Shown here in pieces: positions 18,302-27,865 of a stretch of DNA of 64,000 nt. Source of the DNA: Streptococcus toyakuensis (GTDB lineage: Bacteria > Bacillota > Bacilli > Lactobacillales > Streptococcaceae); the NCBI RefSeq assembly GCF_024346585.1, contig NZ_AP024523.1:1373001-1437000 (forward strand). The letters are read 5' to 3'. How positions within the stretch are numbered: the first letter of the stretch is position 1; every line of letters begins with the position of its first letter. Under the pieces are notes generated by a model. The model had not been told where the DNA came from. It made no database searches and saw only the letters and a list, made by a program, of their open reading frames with translations. The position numbers and the translations under genes are program-made.

Positions 18302-18986
18302 CGTATCCATATTCTCCTTTAGCTTCGTCACGAACGACACGGCCATTTTCAATGGCAATGACACGGTGGCGCAAGGTATTTACAATCTGACTGTTGTGGG
18401 TAGCCATCAAGACAGTTGTACCTTGGAGATTGATGCGTTCCAACAAATTCATGATTTCCCATGAATTATCTGGGTCCAAGTTTCCTGTTGGTTCGTCCGC
18501 AATCAATACTTTAGGATTATTTACAATAGCACGCGCAATCGCAATACGCTGTTGTTCTCCCCCTGAAAGTTCATTTGGGAAAGAACGAACCTTATGCTTC
18601 AATCCAACCAAGTCTAAAACTTCCATAACACGTTTTTTGATATTACGGCGACTTTCTCCAATTACCTCCATTGCATAAGCAATATTTTCATAAACGGTTT
18701 TCTTTGGTAACAGTTTATAATCTTGGAAGACAACCCCAACACTACGACGTAGGAGAGGGACATCTTTCTTTTTAATTTTAACCAGATTAAAACCAGCAAC
18801 AGATAAGCTTCCTTTTTCGATTTTTACTTCGCGATACAAAGAACGAATAAAGGTTGATTTCCCAGCTCCTGACGGACCTACGATATAGGCAAATTCTCCT
18901 GGTTGAATGCTGACCGAAACACCACGTAGGGCAGTCGTTCCGTTGTCGTATTTTTTGACGACATCTCTCATTTCAATGATTGACAT
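18294..18986 (-). CDS. ftsE: Cell-division ATP-binding protein FtsE
   Basis: Cytosolic ATPase of the FtsEX complex, 230 residues. Walker A GPSGAGKST (about 37-45), Q-loop VFQDYKLLP, signature LSGGEQQR, Walker B VLIADEPTGNLD and the H-loop MATHN are complete. It follows prfB by 17 nt on the same strand, so prfB-ftsE-ftsX form one unit, as commonly seen in streptococci. Confidence 0.97.
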   Translation of the reverse strand: MSIIEMRDVVKKYDNGTTALRGVSVSIQPGEFAYIVGPSGAGKSTFIRSLYREVKIEKGSLSVAGFNLVKIKKKDVPLLRRSVGVVFQDYKLLPKKTVYENIAYAMEVIGESRRNIKKRVMEVLDLVGLKHKVRSFPNELSGGEQQRIAIARAIVNNPKVLIADEPTGNLDPDNSWEIMNLLERINLQGTTVLMATHNSQIVNTLRHRVIAIENGRVVRDEAKGEYGYDD

Positions 18987-19003
18987 GTGAGTTCCTTTCT
19001 ATC

Positions 19004-20099
19004 TTAGCTGATTCGCCACTTGAGGTAGGCATCGATAAAACCATCTAGGTCTCCATCCATAACCTTATCTACCTGCGCAACTTCAAAGCTAGTTCGGTGA
19101 TCTTTTACCATAGTATATGGCGTGAAAACATAAGAACGGATTTGACTTCCCCATGTGATTTCCTTTTTCTCACCCTTGAGGGAATCGACTTCCGCAGCTT
19201 TCTTTTCTTGCGCCATTTGATAGAGCTTAGCCTGCAACATCTTCATGGCACGATCTCTATTTCCATACTGGGTACGATCCACTGTTGATTGGACAACAGT
19301 TCCCGTAGGAATGTGTGTCAAACGCACACCTGTTGAAACCTTGTTGACATTTTGTCCACCAGCACCACCTGAACGGAAGGTATCCATCTTGATATCATCT
19401 TCACGGATTTCCACTTCAATGGTATCATCCAATTCTGGCATCACTTCTACAGATGTGAAAGAGGTGTGGCGACGTTTAGCAGAGTCAAATGGTGAAATTC
19501 GCACCAAACGGTGTACACCCATTTCTGACTTGAGAAGGCCATAGGCATTAGGTCCTTCAAAAGATAAGGTTACTGACTTGATACCAGCTTCATCTCCTGC
19601 TTGGTAATCCAATACTTCTACTTTAAAGCCTTTAGCATTTCCATAGCGAGTGTACATACGAAGCAACATATCACCCCAGTCCTGAGCTTCAGTACCACCA
19701 GATCCTGGATGGATTTCCAAAATCGCATTATTATGGTCATAAGGTTCTGATAACAGAAGGGTCATCTCGTAACTAGTCATCATCTTATCAAGTTCGGATA
19801 ACTGTGTTACCAATTCTTCATACACCGACTCATCTTCAACTAAAAAGTCTAATAAAATTTCAACTTCATCCTGCAACTCTTCCATTTTGTGGAAGGTATT
19901 GTAGGTGTTTTTTAATTCATTTAATTCTTGCGACGTTTTTTGGGCCGCGATATTATCGTTCCAAAAATCAGGTTCTGTCATCTTGTTTTCCAAGATGGCA
20001 ATCTCTTCCTCTAAACCTTCGAGGTCAAAGAGACCCCCTGAAAGAAGCTAATTTTTCACGATTTGCGTCAATTTTTTGACGAATTTCTGAAATGTCCAT
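19004..20099 (-). CDS. prfB: Peptide chain release factor 2 with programmed +1 frameshift
   Basis: RF2 reads UGA and UAA stop codons. The first frame opens at ATG 20099 ([16 protein letters not shown]) and stops at TGA 20027-20025 after 24 codons. The site is AGG GGG TCT CTT TGA C: an internal Shine-Dalgarno, then the CTT slippage codon at an in-frame UGA. Skipping one base continues in the frame ending at 19004 for 364 residues in total, the normal length. The SPF stop-recognition motif ([12 protein letters not shown]) and the catalytic GGQ ([11 protein letters not shown]) are present. This is the classic autoregulatory frameshift, not a mutation. Confidence 0.95.
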
Positions 20100-20177
20100 A
20101 AATACTCCTTTTTTATATCGTTTTATTATACCATAATCTATCATTTCTTTCCATCTTTTGCTCTACTACCCTTTTCA

Positions 20178-20200
20178 TGAAAAAAGAAGCCTTTCGGCTT
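20178..20200 (-). terminator. Terminator of the CBS-domain gene
   Basis: Minus strand GAAGCC-GAAA-GGCTTCTTTTTT, a compact tetraloop hairpin. Confidence 0.85.
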
Positions 20201-20206
20201 CCCTTC

Positions 20207-20863
20207 TTACAAGACTTTTGCTGAAGTACGAGTGATTTCTTCTACTTGAATATTCTCTGATTCAAATTTTTCTTTCAAGGCTGGTAAATCAATTGATCCA
20301 TCGATTTGAACTTCGATAATGACCTTACCATCCTTACGAGGGATATTTACTGTATGGGAGATATTCAAATTTTCTTCTACAATCAAAGAAACAATCTTTC
20401 CGAGTACACCAACTTCATTTTCCGTAACAAAGCGCACACGAATTCCTTCTTCACCATAACCAGCAATTTCAAGAAAGGCTTGGAAAACGTCACGATCCGT
20501 AATAACTCCGTATACTTGATGGTTATCAACGACGGGAAGAATACCAATCTTGTTTTTTAGCATTAAATAAGTAGCATCCTCTAGACTCGCATAGCCCGAA
20601 ACAGTGACAACATCACGAATCATGACATCTTTTACTTTTGTCTTATTTAAAAGATAGTTCATCTCATAGATAGAAAGACTTGTTGCTTTTGATGGACTAG
20701 CTTGGGCAATCGTTCCCTCAGTCACCAAACCAACCAATTGATCATTTTCGATAACAGGCAAGCGATGTAATCCTTGCTCTCTCATCAAATCTGCTGCATG
20801 AGATACTGTTGTATCTGGACTAATATAAACTACCTTGCGGGTCATAAAATCTTTAACTGCCAT
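20207..20863 (-). CDS. CBS-CBS-ACT domain protein (AcuB-like)
   Basis: Cytosolic sensor-type protein of 218 residues. Two CBS repeats are visible (about 7-55, MTRKVVYISPDTTVSHAADLM, and about 77-130, VKDVMIRDVVTVSG), followed by an ACT-like segment (about 139-205, IRVRFVTENEVGVLGKIVSLIVEEN). CBS pairs bind adenine nucleotides and ACT domains often bind amino acids. The position next to the liv branched-chain importer would suit an amino-acid or nucleotide sensor, but that is inference. The ligand is unknown. Confidence 0.87.
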   Translation of the reverse strand: MAVKDFMTRKVVYISPDTTVSHAADLMREQGLHRLPVIENDQLVGLVTEGTIAQASPSKATSLSIYEMNYLLNKTKVKDVMIRDVVTVSGYASLEDATYLMLKNKIGILPVVDNHQVYGVITDRDVFQAFLEIAGYGEEGIRVRFVTENEVGVLGKIVSLIVEENLNISHTVNIPRKDGKVIIEVQIDGSIDLPALKEKFESENIQVEEITRTSAKVL

Positions 20864-20971
20864 GAGACTTCTCCTTTTCTATTCTCATCCCTATTATACA
20901 ATCTTTTTGTAAATCTATCAAACGCTTACATTTCTTTTTCAAAATTCAGAAAAGTATGAATAAGCTAGCAA

Positions 20972-20995
20972 AAAGAGCTCTAAAATCGAGCTCTG
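20972..20995 (-). terminator. Distal terminator after the liv operon
   Basis: Minus strand AGAGCTC-GATTTTA-GAGCTCTTTTT. It closes the 360-nt gap 20864-21223, which otherwise contains the CBS-gene promoter region and three tandem hairpin repeats. Confidence 0.75.
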
Positions 20996-21063
20996 TGAAT
21001 GAAGGATAGACAGCTTCATTCTGTTTTGTTTCAATGATTAGAAGCTAACCTTCCAGTGCAGAT

Positions 21064-21226
21064 GAGAATTGCTTCGCAATCTCTATCCACCGACTAAAAA
21101 GGTCCTCCGGACTATTAATGGTGATTACTTCGTAATCCTCATCTACCGACTAAAACAATCCAGTGGATTTGATAATTGCTTCGCAATCTTCATCCGCCGA
21201 CTAAAAAGGTCCCCCGGACCTTTTTA
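21064..21226. repeat. Three degenerate 53-57 nt tandem units with hairpins
   Basis: Each unit contains ATTGCTTCGCAAT (or ATTACTTCGTAAT), then CTCATCTACCGACTAAAA or a variant, then a second dyad such as GGTCCTCCGGACT. The units start near 21064, 21121 and 21174. The last dyad, AAAAAGGTCCCCCGGACCTTTTT (described in halves, 21203-21225), is the liv terminator and overlaps the livF stop codon. Base changes in the first dyad are paired (GC versus AT), suggesting structure is conserved. Confidence 0.65.
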
Positions 21227-21934
21227 GCCACCTAGATATGCTTTTCTGACTTCTTCTGATGAAGCGAGTTCTTTTCCTGTTCCTGATAGAACGATTTTCC
21301 CTGTTTCCAGTACATAACCTCGGTCAGAGATTGCGAGTGCCTTATTGGCATTTTGCTCAATCAAGAGGACGGTTGTTCCTTGCTTCTGGATATCTTGAAT
21401 GATATCAAAGATCTCTTGAATAAAGATTGGGGCAAGTCCCATTGATGGTTCATCTAAAAGAAGAAGTTTTGGTGTTGACATAAGAGCACGTCCCATGGCA
21501 AGCATTTGTTGTTCCCCCCCTGAAAGAGTGGCTGCATCTTGGTTCTTCCGTTCTTCAAGACGAGGAAAGCGTGAGAAAACCTTCTTCAAGTTAGCTTGAT
21601 TTTCTTCACGATTTTTCTTTAAGAAAGCTCCCATTTCAAGATTTTCCATCACAGTCAAGCCAGGAAAGACGTGGCGTCCTTCTGGTACTTGTGAAAGACC
21701 ACCTGCCACGATTTTTTGAGCTGGCATTTTTTGGATTTCTTGACCTAAAAATTCAATCTTTCCAGAACTTGGTCTAACCAAACCAGACAAGGTACGGAGA
21801 ATGGTTGTCTTACCTGCACCATTGGCACCGATAAGGGAAACAACTTCTCCTTCATTCACTTCAAAGCTTACATCACGGACTGCTTGGATCATGCCGTAAT
21901 GCACAGAAAGATTATCAACTTTTAACATAGACAT
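21224..21934 (-). CDS. livF: Branched-chain amino-acid ABC transporter ATPase LivF
   Basis: Cytosolic ATPase, one of two energising the Leu/Ile/Val importer. The 236 residues include Walker A GANGAGKTT, signature LSGGEQQ and Walker B LLLLDEPSMGLAP, typical of LivF. Its start overlaps the livG stop by one base (ATGA-type junction). It is the last gene of livJHMGF, and its stop runs directly into a terminator. Confidence 0.95.
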   Translation of the reverse strand: MSMLKVDNLSVHYGMIQAVRDVSFEVNEGEVVSLIGANGAGKTTILRTLSGLVRPSSGKIEFLGQEIQKMPAQKIVAGGLSQVPEGRHVFPGLTVMENLEMGAFLKKNREENQANLKKVFSRFPRLEERKNQDAATLSGGEQQMLAMGRALMSTPKLLLLDEPSMGLAPIFIQEIFDIIQDIQKQGTTVLLIEQNANKALAISDRGYVLETGKIVLSGTGKELASSEEVRKAYLGG

Positions 21935-22698
21935 TAGGCTTCACCTCCTAGATAAGCTTCGATAACGCGTTTATTGGTCTTAATTTCGTCAGGAGTTCCT
22001 TGTGCAATCAAACGACCATATTCAAGTACGTAGATACGTTCTGTTACTTCCATAACCAAATTCATATCGTGTTCAATCAGCATGATCGTAATCTTAAATT
22101 CATCTTTGATACGACGAATTAACTCAGTCAATTCAGCTGTTTCCTGTGGGTTCATACCTGCTGCTGGTTCATCTAAGAAGAGAATTTTAGGTTCCGTAGC
22201 AAGGGCACGAACAATTTCTAAACGACGTTGTTGTCCGTAGGCAAGATTTTTAGCAAGAGTTTCTGCATCACCATCTAAATCAAAGATTTTCAGCAATTCC
22301 AAGGCTTTAGCCTTTAATTCTTTTTCACTCTTGTAAAAAGCTGGTAAACGTAAGAAACTAGCAAAAACATGTTGTTTGTGATGGTTGCCAAAAGCAATCA
22401 AAACATTATCCAAAACTGTTAAATCTTTAAAGAGACGGATATTTTGGAATGTACGTCCAAGTCCCAAAGAAGCAATCTTATAAGGTGACTTTCCATTCAA
22501 AAGGTGACCATCTAAGGTTACTGTTCCCTCACTTGGTTCATAAACACCGGTCAAAAGGTTGAAAAGAGTGGTTTTCCCAGCTCCATTTGGACCGATTAGT
22601 CCAACCAGTTCCCCTTCGTTCAATTCAAGAGTCACATCTCCAACAGCTGTTAGACCGCCAAAATGTTTGGTTAACTGTTTTACTTCAAGTAATGCCAT
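21934..22698 (-). CDS. livG: Branched-chain amino-acid ABC transporter ATPase LivG
   Basis: Second cytosolic ATPase of the Liv importer, 254 residues. Walker A GPNGAGKTT, the LivG-type signature AYGQQRRLE in place of LSGGQ, and Walker B ILFLDEPAAGMNP are present. It overlaps livM and livF by one base each, so translation is probably coupled. Confidence 0.95.
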   Translation of the reverse strand: MALLEVKQLTKHFGGLTAVGDVTLELNEGELVGLIGPNGAGKTTLFNLLTGVYEPSEGTVTLDGHLLNGKSPYKIASLGLGRTFQNIRLFKDLTVLDNVLIAFGNHHKQHVFASFLRLPAFYKSEKELKAKALELLKIFDLDGDAETLAKNLAYGQQRRLEIVRALATEPKILFLDEPAAGMNPQETAELTELIRRIKDEFKITIMLIEHDMNLVMEVTERIYVLEYGRLIAQGTPDEIKTNKRVIEAYLGGEA

Positions 22699-23654
22699 TA
22701 GTTTTGTTCCTCCTTCTTAGATTTTTTAAAGAAACGTGATAGGCTCAATTCCCATGTTCCAAGGAGTCCACCTGGTCTGAAAATCATTACCAATACCAAG
22801 GCCAAAGCGTAAATAATCATACGCACACTAGCAACATCTTGGAGAAGCATATTCAAAATTCCCAAAACAATAGCTGAAACGATGGCACCTGTAATGGAAC
22901 CAAGTCCACCAAATACAACAATAATCAAAACGTTGATTGAGTTGATGAAAGTATAATCTTTCGGTACAACAGACCCGATAAATCCTGCCTGAAGTGACCC
23001 TGCAATACTTGCAGTAATGGCACCAAAGACAAAAGCGATAATTTTAATTTTAGTCGTATTAACCCCAACTGACTCAGCAGCAATTTCATCCTCACGAACG
23101 GAGAGGGTTGAACGACCAATTGGACTACGCAAGAAGTTTAAGGTTGCAATGGTTGTGATCACGACAAAGAAGTAAACCATTTGCCAAGTTGTAAAGTTAG
23201 GAATTCCCAAGATACCTGCTGCACCATTTGTAAGGCTTCCACCATTGATGATAAAGATACGGATAATTTCAGAAACACCAAGAGTCGCTACCGCAAGATA
23301 GTCCCCCTTCAAGCGTAAGGTTGGAATTCCGACAAGCAAGGCAACTGCTCCTGAAAGCAAAGCACCTATCAGCATGGCTCCAAAGAAGGCACCGTAGGTT
23401 GGTGATTTAGAACCAATAATAGCTGCTGCATAGGCACCAATCGCCATGAAACCAGCATGCCCAAGTGAAAATTGTCCTGAAAAACCAACGATTAAGTTGA
23501 GACCAACAGCCAGAATAATATTAATTCCTATTTGTTGTAAAATCTGTACATAGAATAGATTGAGTACTCCGACTGAAACCAGTACACTAATCAAGCCATA
23601 GCCAGCTAACAAAAGGAGTAACCATAGAATATTAACTTTTAAATTTTCTTTCAT
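22698..23654 (-). CDS. livM: Branched-chain amino-acid ABC permease LivM
   Basis: Membrane subunit of 318 residues with about eight to nine hydrophobic helices. The conserved cytosolic EAA-like region LRLKGDYLAVATLGVSEI and GRSTLSVREDEIAAESVGVN are LivM hallmarks. It pairs with LivH, whose gene ends 3 nt upstream. Confidence 0.95.
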   Translation of the reverse strand: MKENLKVNILWLLLLLAGYGLISVLVSVGVLNLFYVQILQQIGINIILAVGLNLIVGFSGQFSLGHAGFMAIGAYAAAIIGSKSPTYGAFFGAMLIGALLSGAVALLVGIPTLRLKGDYLAVATLGVSEIIRIFIINGGSLTNGAAGILGIPNFTTWQMVYFFVVITTIATLNFLRSPIGRSTLSVREDEIAAESVGVNTTKIKIIAFVFGAITASIAGSLQAGFIGSVVPKDYTFINSINVLIIVVFGGLGSITGAIVSAIVLGILNMLLQDVASVRMIIYALALVLVMIFRPGGLLGTWELSLSRFFKKSKKEEQN

Positions 23655-23657
23655 CGT

Positions 23658-24536
23658 TTACACCTTCTCTTTCACATTTTTACCAAGGATACCAGCTGGG
23701 CGGACAATCAAGATCAACAACAAGATTCCATAAACAATGGCATCACGGAAGTCTGACATTCCAAAGGCTGTCGCAAAGGTTTCCAATAGACCAATCACAA
23801 AGCCACCAAGAGCCGCACCAGGAATAATCCCGATACCACCAAGTACTGCGGCAACGAAAGACTTAAGACCTGGAGTAACACCCATCAAAGGTTCAAGAGA
23901 GTTATAATAGAGGGCAATCAGAACACCAGCCGCACCCGCAAGAGCTGAACCCAAAGCGAAGGTAAAGCTGATAGTACGATTTACATTGATCCCCATCAAT
24001 TGCGCTGCATCGCTATCTACAGATACAGCACGCATGGCTTTCCCCATCTTTGTTTTTTGGACAATGACTTGTAACAAAATCATCAAAATCAAGGAAATGG
24101 CCAAAATCATTAACTGCACATTTGTTAGGCTAACTGGTCCCAAATCATAGCGAACTGTTTGAATCGCTTGAGGGAAGGCACGGGTATTGGCACCAACCAG
24201 ATAGACCATGCCATACTCCAATAGGAAAGAAACCCCAATAGCCGTAATCAAAACAGCAATACGAGTAGAGTGGCGCAAAGGTCGGTAAGCAAGAAACTCA
24301 ATCACGACACCAAGAATAGCTGTCGCTAGCATAGCTACAATAAGCGCTACAAAGAAATTCATTTGGAAAGAATTGATCAAGAAATAACCGATAAAGGCTC
24401 CCATCATATAAATATCACCATGGGCGAAGTTGATGAGCTTGATAATTCCGTAAACCATGGTATATCCTAGGGCTAACAGCGCGTAAACACTACCTAGAAT
24501 CAAACCATTTACGAGTTGTTGGAGCATAAGATTCAC
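23658..24536 (-). CDS. livH: Branched-chain amino-acid ABC permease LivH
   Basis: Membrane subunit of 292 residues with about eight helices. The N-terminal LVNGLILGSVYALLALGYTMVYG and the loop KMGKAMRAVSVDSDAAQLMGI are typical of LivH. A 258-nt gap separates it from livJ; that gap carries a terminator-like hairpin and a BOX element, so livHMGF may be expressed at a lower level than livJ. Confidence 0.95.
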   Translation of the reverse strand: MNLMLQQLVNGLILGSVYALLALGYTMVYGIIKLINFAHGDIYMMGAFIGYFLINSFQMNFFVALIVAMLATAILGVVIEFLAYRPLRHSTRIAVLITAIGVSFLLEYGMVYLVGANTRAFPQAIQTVRYDLGPVSLTNVQLMILAISLILMILLQVIVQKTKMGKAMRAVSVDSDAAQLMGINVNRTISFTFALGSALAGAAGVLIALYYNSLEPLMGVTPGLKSFVAAVLGGIGIIPGAALGGFVIGLLETFATAFGMSDFRDAIVYGILLLILIVRPAGILGKNVKEKV

Positions 24537-24587
24537 TCTTTCTATTTATAATTCCGAGGGTTTTCCCTCACTTTTTGATAGGTTCTT

Positions 24588-24739
24588 ATACTCAATGAAA
24601 ATCAAAGAGCAAACTAGGAAACTAGCCGCAGGTTGCTCAAAGCACTGCTTTGAGGTTGTAGATAAGACTGACGAAGTCAGTCACATATATAATCCAAGGC
24701 GACGTTGACGCAGTTTGAAGAGATTTTCGAAGAGTATTA
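24588..24739 (-). repeat. BOX element (boxA-boxB-boxC)
   Basis: The 152-nt copy has the boxA and boxC ends seen elsewhere in the window plus a central boxB dyad (GACTGACGAAGTCAGTC and CTCAAAGCACTGCTTTGAG). It is located between livJ and livH. Confidence 0.88.
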
Positions 24740-24744
24740 AATAT

Positions 24745-24783
24745 CGAAACAGGGAGTGAGTCAAAGGCTCATTCCCTATTTCA
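24745..24783 (-). terminator. livJ terminator or attenuator
   Basis: Minus strand GAAATAGGGAATGAG-CCTTTGA-CTCACTCCCTGTTTC is a long hairpin 12 nt after livJ, without a long U run. Partial read-through into livH is plausible. Confidence 0.6.
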
Positions 24784-24794
24784 ACATTTTTCTA

Positions 24795-25955
24795 TTATGG
24801 TTTTACAACTTCTGCTGCTTCAACTTTACCATTGTTCATGGTCATCATGTAAGCAGTTTTGACTGTGTTGTGGTCTGCATCGAAGCTTGTTTGACCAGTT
24901 ACACCTTCAAAATCTTTTGTTTTAGCAAGGTTGTCCTTGATTTCACCTGAATTTTTAGCACCTTTTGCTGCGTTTGCTACAAGGTGAACTGAATCATAAG
25001 CCAAGGCTGCAAATGTTGAAGGCTCTTCATTGTACTTAGCACGGTAAGCGTCAAGGAAGGCTTTAGCTTTAGCTGAAACTTCTACAGTAGTTGAGAAGCC
25101 TGAGATAAAGTAGATGTTTGATGCTTTTTCAGCAGTTGCTTGTTGTACAAACTCCTCACCGTTGAATCCATCACCACCAACGATTGGTTTGTCAATTCCC
25201 ATGCCACGCGCTTGGTTTACAATCTTACCAGCCTCATTATAGTAACCAGGAACGATGATAGCATCAAAGTCTTTCCCTTTCATTTTTGTAAGGGCTGCTT
25301 GGAAGTCTGTGTCACCTGCTACGAAAGTTTCATCTGCAACGATTTCACCCTTGTATGACTCGCGGAAAGATTTGGCAATCCCTTTAGCATAGTCACTGGC
25401 ATTGTCAGTGTAAAGAACAACTTTCTTAGCATTTAATTTTTCAGAAACATAGTTTGAGATAATTTTTCCTTGGAAGCTATCTTGGAAAGTTCCAATAAAG
25501 AGGTAATCTTGACCTTTAGTCAATCCATCTTGAGTCGCACTTGGTGAGATCAATGGAACACCTGCTTTTGTAGCGTTCGCTACCGCAGCTGCAGTCGCAC
25601 CAGATGTCGCAGGTCCTACGACTGCTGATACTTTAGATTGGGTTACAAGGTTAGTTGTAACTGAAGCCGCCTCAGCTGTTTCAGACTTATTATCTTTATC
25701 GACTACTTCGATTTGTTTTCCATCGATACCACCTGCGGCATTGATTTCATCAACAGCCAATTGGGCACCTTTTTGTTCAGCTGTTCCGTATGCAGCTAAA
25801 GAACCTGATTCTTCAAAGTTAAACCCGATTTTAATTGTCTTTTCCTCTACTGAGTTACCAGCAGTGTTGACTGCTCCAGACTTCACTTCTCCACAGGCTG
25901 CAAGAAGTGCTACACTTGCAAGCGCCACAAACGATAGGGCAAATTTTTTCTTCAT
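24795..25955 (-). CDS. livJ: Branched-chain amino-acid binding lipoprotein LivJ
   Basis: Extracellular solute-binding lipoprotein, 386 residues. A basic start and hydrophobic core lead to the lipobox LLAAC with the lipid-modified Cys at 21. The mature part shows the type I periplasmic-binding fold (IKIGFNFEESGSLAAYG, AVVGPATSGATAA, VPLISPSATQDGLT). It captures branched-chain amino acids for LivHMGF. Confidence 0.95.
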   Translation of the reverse strand: MKKKFALSFVALASVALLAACGEVKSGAVNTAGNSVEEKTIKIGFNFEESGSLAAYGTAEQKGAQLAVDEINAAGGIDGKQIEVVDKDNKSETAEAASVTTNLVTQSKVSAVVGPATSGATAAAVANATKAGVPLISPSATQDGLTKGQDYLFIGTFQDSFQGKIISNYVSEKLNAKKVVLYTDNASDYAKGIAKSFRESYKGEIVADETFVAGDTDFQAALTKMKGKDFDAIIVPGYYNEAGKIVNQARGMGIDKPIVGGDGFNGEEFVQQATAEKASNIYFISGFSTTVEVSAKAKAFLDAYRAKYNEEPSTFAALAYDSVHLVANAAKGAKNSGEIKDNLAKTKDFEGVTGQTSFDADHNTVKTAYMMTMNNGKVEAAEVVKP

Positions 25956-26056
25956 CTTTTTGTCTCCTTATTTCTTAAATAGTCTGTTAAGAATATACCG
26001 AATTATCAGAAAATTGTCAATGTTTTCCTTGAGCTTTTTTCGATGATAACGTTTTC

Positions 26057-26305
26057 CTATCGATAAAGATTGCCCACAAAGGGTGTTTCCAACTCTTGGA
26101 TATGACAAACCCTAACTTTTTTAATAAATTTTTCCTTGCTCAAGCGTCCGACCAATTGCTCCACTTCTTGAGTTGGAACATAGAGTTGTAAGTAACGATG
26201 TTTCTTGGAATGATAGGTAATATCTCCATAATCCTGCAGTTTTTTGGCATCACGATTATAGTAAAGATAGATAATCAAGCCAGAGCGATTGACTTTTTCA
26301 AACAT
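26057..26305 (-). CDS. YlbG family protein (DUF2129)
   Basis: Small cytosolic protein of 82 residues. The pattern RSGLIIYLYYNRDAKKLQDYGDI, then YLQLYVPTQEVE and KVRVCHIQELETPFVG, is characteristic of the YlbG/DUF2129 family. Its role is unknown; in Firmicutes it often lies near cell-wall or clpP genes. A TATAAT box (minus of about 26337-26342) and SD-like AGAGGA precede it. It follows clpP-reading direction and sits between livJ and clpP. Confidence 0.85.
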   Translation of the reverse strand: MFEKVNRSGLIIYLYYNRDAKKLQDYGDITYHSKKHRYLQLYVPTQEVEQLVGRLSKEKFIKKVRVCHIQELETPFVGNLYR

Positions 26306-26347
26306 GATAAATCCTCTTTCTAAGAAATCTCTCCCTATTATACCAAA

Positions 26348-26372
26348 AAAAGCAAACCCAGTCGAGTTTGCC
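26348..26372 (-). terminator. clpP terminator
   Basis: Minus strand GCAAACTCG-ACT-GGGTTTGCTTTTTTT just after clpP. Confidence 0.8.
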
Positions 26373-26383
26373 TTCTATCATCA

Positions 26384-26974
26384 TTAGTTCAATGAATTGT
26401 TGGCCATAATTTCATCAATAAAGCCATATTCAAGTGTTTCCTGGGCGCTCATCCAGTTATCACGTTCTGCATCTGCATGGACTTTTTCCATTGACTGACC
26501 TGAATTTTCAGCCAAGATTTTTTCCAAGGTATTACGAGTTTTGAGCAAGTGTTCTGCAGCGATAGCCATATCAGTTTGTTGGGTACCACCACCTGTACCG
26601 CCCATTGGTTGGTGAATCATGTATTCAGCATTTGGAAGCATGAAACGTTTGCCTTTTGCTCCACTTGATGCGATGACAGTCCCCATAGATGCAGCCATTC
26701 CCATAACAATGGTTTGGACATCTGCCTTGATAAAGTTCATGGTATCTACGATTGCCAAACCAGCTGAAACAGAACCACCTGGTGTATTGACATAAAGGTA
26801 AATATCTTTTGTACTATCTTGGGCATCCAAGAAAAGCAATTGGGCAATAACAGAGTTAGCCATATTGTCTTCAACCGGACCTGTCAGCATAATGATGCGG
26901 TCTTTGAGAAGACGTGAGTAAATATCGTAGGAACGTTCTCCACGGCTTGTTTGTTCAATAACTACAGGAATCAT
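26384..26974 (-). CDS. clpP: ATP-dependent Clp protease proteolytic subunit
   Basis: Barrel-forming serine protease that degrades unfolded and regulatory proteins with ClpC, ClpE or ClpX. The 196 residues carry the catalytic triad Ser96 (MAASMG), His121 (MIHQP) and Asp172 (AERDNW). The ATG follows AAAGGAG. A CtsR operator overlaps its promoter, in line with class III heat-shock control known in streptococci. Confidence 0.98.
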   Translation of the reverse strand: MIPVVIEQTSRGERSYDIYSRLLKDRIIMLTGPVEDNMANSVIAQLLFLDAQDSTKDIYLYVNTPGGSVSAGLAIVDTMNFIKADVQTIVMGMAASMGTVIASSGAKGKRFMLPNAEYMIHQPMGGTGGGTQQTDMAIAAEHLLKTRNTLEKILAENSGQSMEKVHADAERDNWMSAQETLEYGFIDEIMANNSLN

Positions 26975-27028
26975 TCATTTCTCCTTTTGAGTTTTAATTT
27001 TGTTGGTCAAATGACTGAAGATAAGACT

Positions 27029-27058
27029 ATTATAATATCTTGGTCAAAAAAGGTCAAA
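27029..27058 (-). promoter_or_regulatory. clpP promoter with CtsR operator
   Basis: Plus-strand GGTCAAA-AAA-GGTCAAA (27042-27058) is a perfect CtsR heptad repeat. On the minus strand TTGACC (27057-27052), 17 nt, TATAAT (27034-27029) form the promoter; the operator covers its -35 box and spacer. A third GGTCAAA half-site lies at 27004-27010. Confidence 0.9.
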
Positions 27059-27147
27059 TTTTTGTTCTGCTTTCATTAGACAGAAACAAAAACCCAACCT
27101 CCTTTCGTGACTGGAAATACTTTTCCAAGTCATTCTTCTTTTCGATC

Positions 27148-27777
27148 TTATTTTGTACCGAACAAGCGGTCTCCAGCATCTCCAAGACCTGGAACGATAT
27201 AACCGTGTTCGTTCAAACGTTCATCCAAGGCTGCTGTAAAGATTTCTACATCTGGATGAGCTTCTTGAAGGGCTTTTACACCCTCTGGAGCAGATACAAG
27301 GCAGACAAATTTGATATTTGATGCGCCACGTTTTTTAAGAGAATCAACAGCCAAGATTGCTGAGCCACCTGTTGCCAACATTGGGTCTACTACAAAAATT
27401 TGACGTTGGTCAATGTCCTCAGGCAATTTCACTAAGTACTCAACTGGTTGAAGTGTTTCTTCATCACGGTACATACCGATGTGGCCAACTTTAGCAGCTG
27501 GAACCAAGCTCAAGAGACCATCAACCATCCCGATACCTGCACGCAAGATTGGGACGATGGCCAATTTCTTACCTGCCAATTGTTTTTGAACTGTTTTTGT
27601 AATTGGTGTTTCGATTTCCACATCTTCTAGTGGAAGATCACGAAGTACTTCATACCCCATCAACATTGCAATCTCATCTACTAGCTCACGAAAAGCTTTT
27701 GTAGAAGTATCTGTACGACGCAAGATTGACAATTTGTGTTGAATCAGTGGGTGATTAATAACTTCAATTTTTCCCAT
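27148..27777 (-). CDS. upp: Uracil phosphoribosyltransferase
   Basis: Pyrimidine salvage enzyme making UMP from uracil and PRPP. The 209 residues from [16 protein letters not shown] are the usual length. The PRPP loop [11 protein letters not shown] and the C-terminal uracil-binding [13 protein letters not shown] are intact. ATG 27777 was preferred over the upstream frame (to 27798) because GAAGGAACT precedes it and homologues start MGK. It is separated from clpP and from the deaminase by terminator-like sequences. Confidence 0.97.
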   Translation of the reverse strand: MGKIEVINHPLIQHKLSILRRTDTSTKAFRELVDEIAMLMGYEVLRDLPLEDVEIETPITKTVQKQLAGKKLAIVPILRAGIGMVDGLLSLVPAAKVGHIGMYRDEETLQPVEYLVKLPEDIDQRQIFVVDPMLATGGSAILAVDSLKKRGASNIKFVCLVSAPEGVKALQEAHPDVEIFTAALDERLNEHGYIVPGLGDAGDRLFGTK

Positions 27778-27821
27778 TTTTGGAGTTCCTTCTTTCAATT
27801 TATTCTTCTTATTATACCAAA

Positions 27822-27853
27822 AAACGGTTTAAAAATCTTTCTAAACCATTTAT
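27822..27853 (-). terminator. Terminator of the dCMP deaminase gene
   Basis: Minus strand AATGGTTTAGA-AAG-ATTTTTAAACCGTTTTTTGG, a hairpin with U run just before the upp promoter. Confidence 0.65.
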
Positions 27854-27865
27854 TTTTGATAATTT

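Noticed and set aside
20025..20099. Apparent premature stop in prfB
   Set aside because: The internal AGGGGG and CTT-TGA-C context is the known programmed +1 frameshift of release factor 2, not a mutation.
20864..21226. CRISPR-like array after livF
   Set aside because: The units are adjacent degenerate repeats with no unique spacers of regular length and no cas genes nearby.
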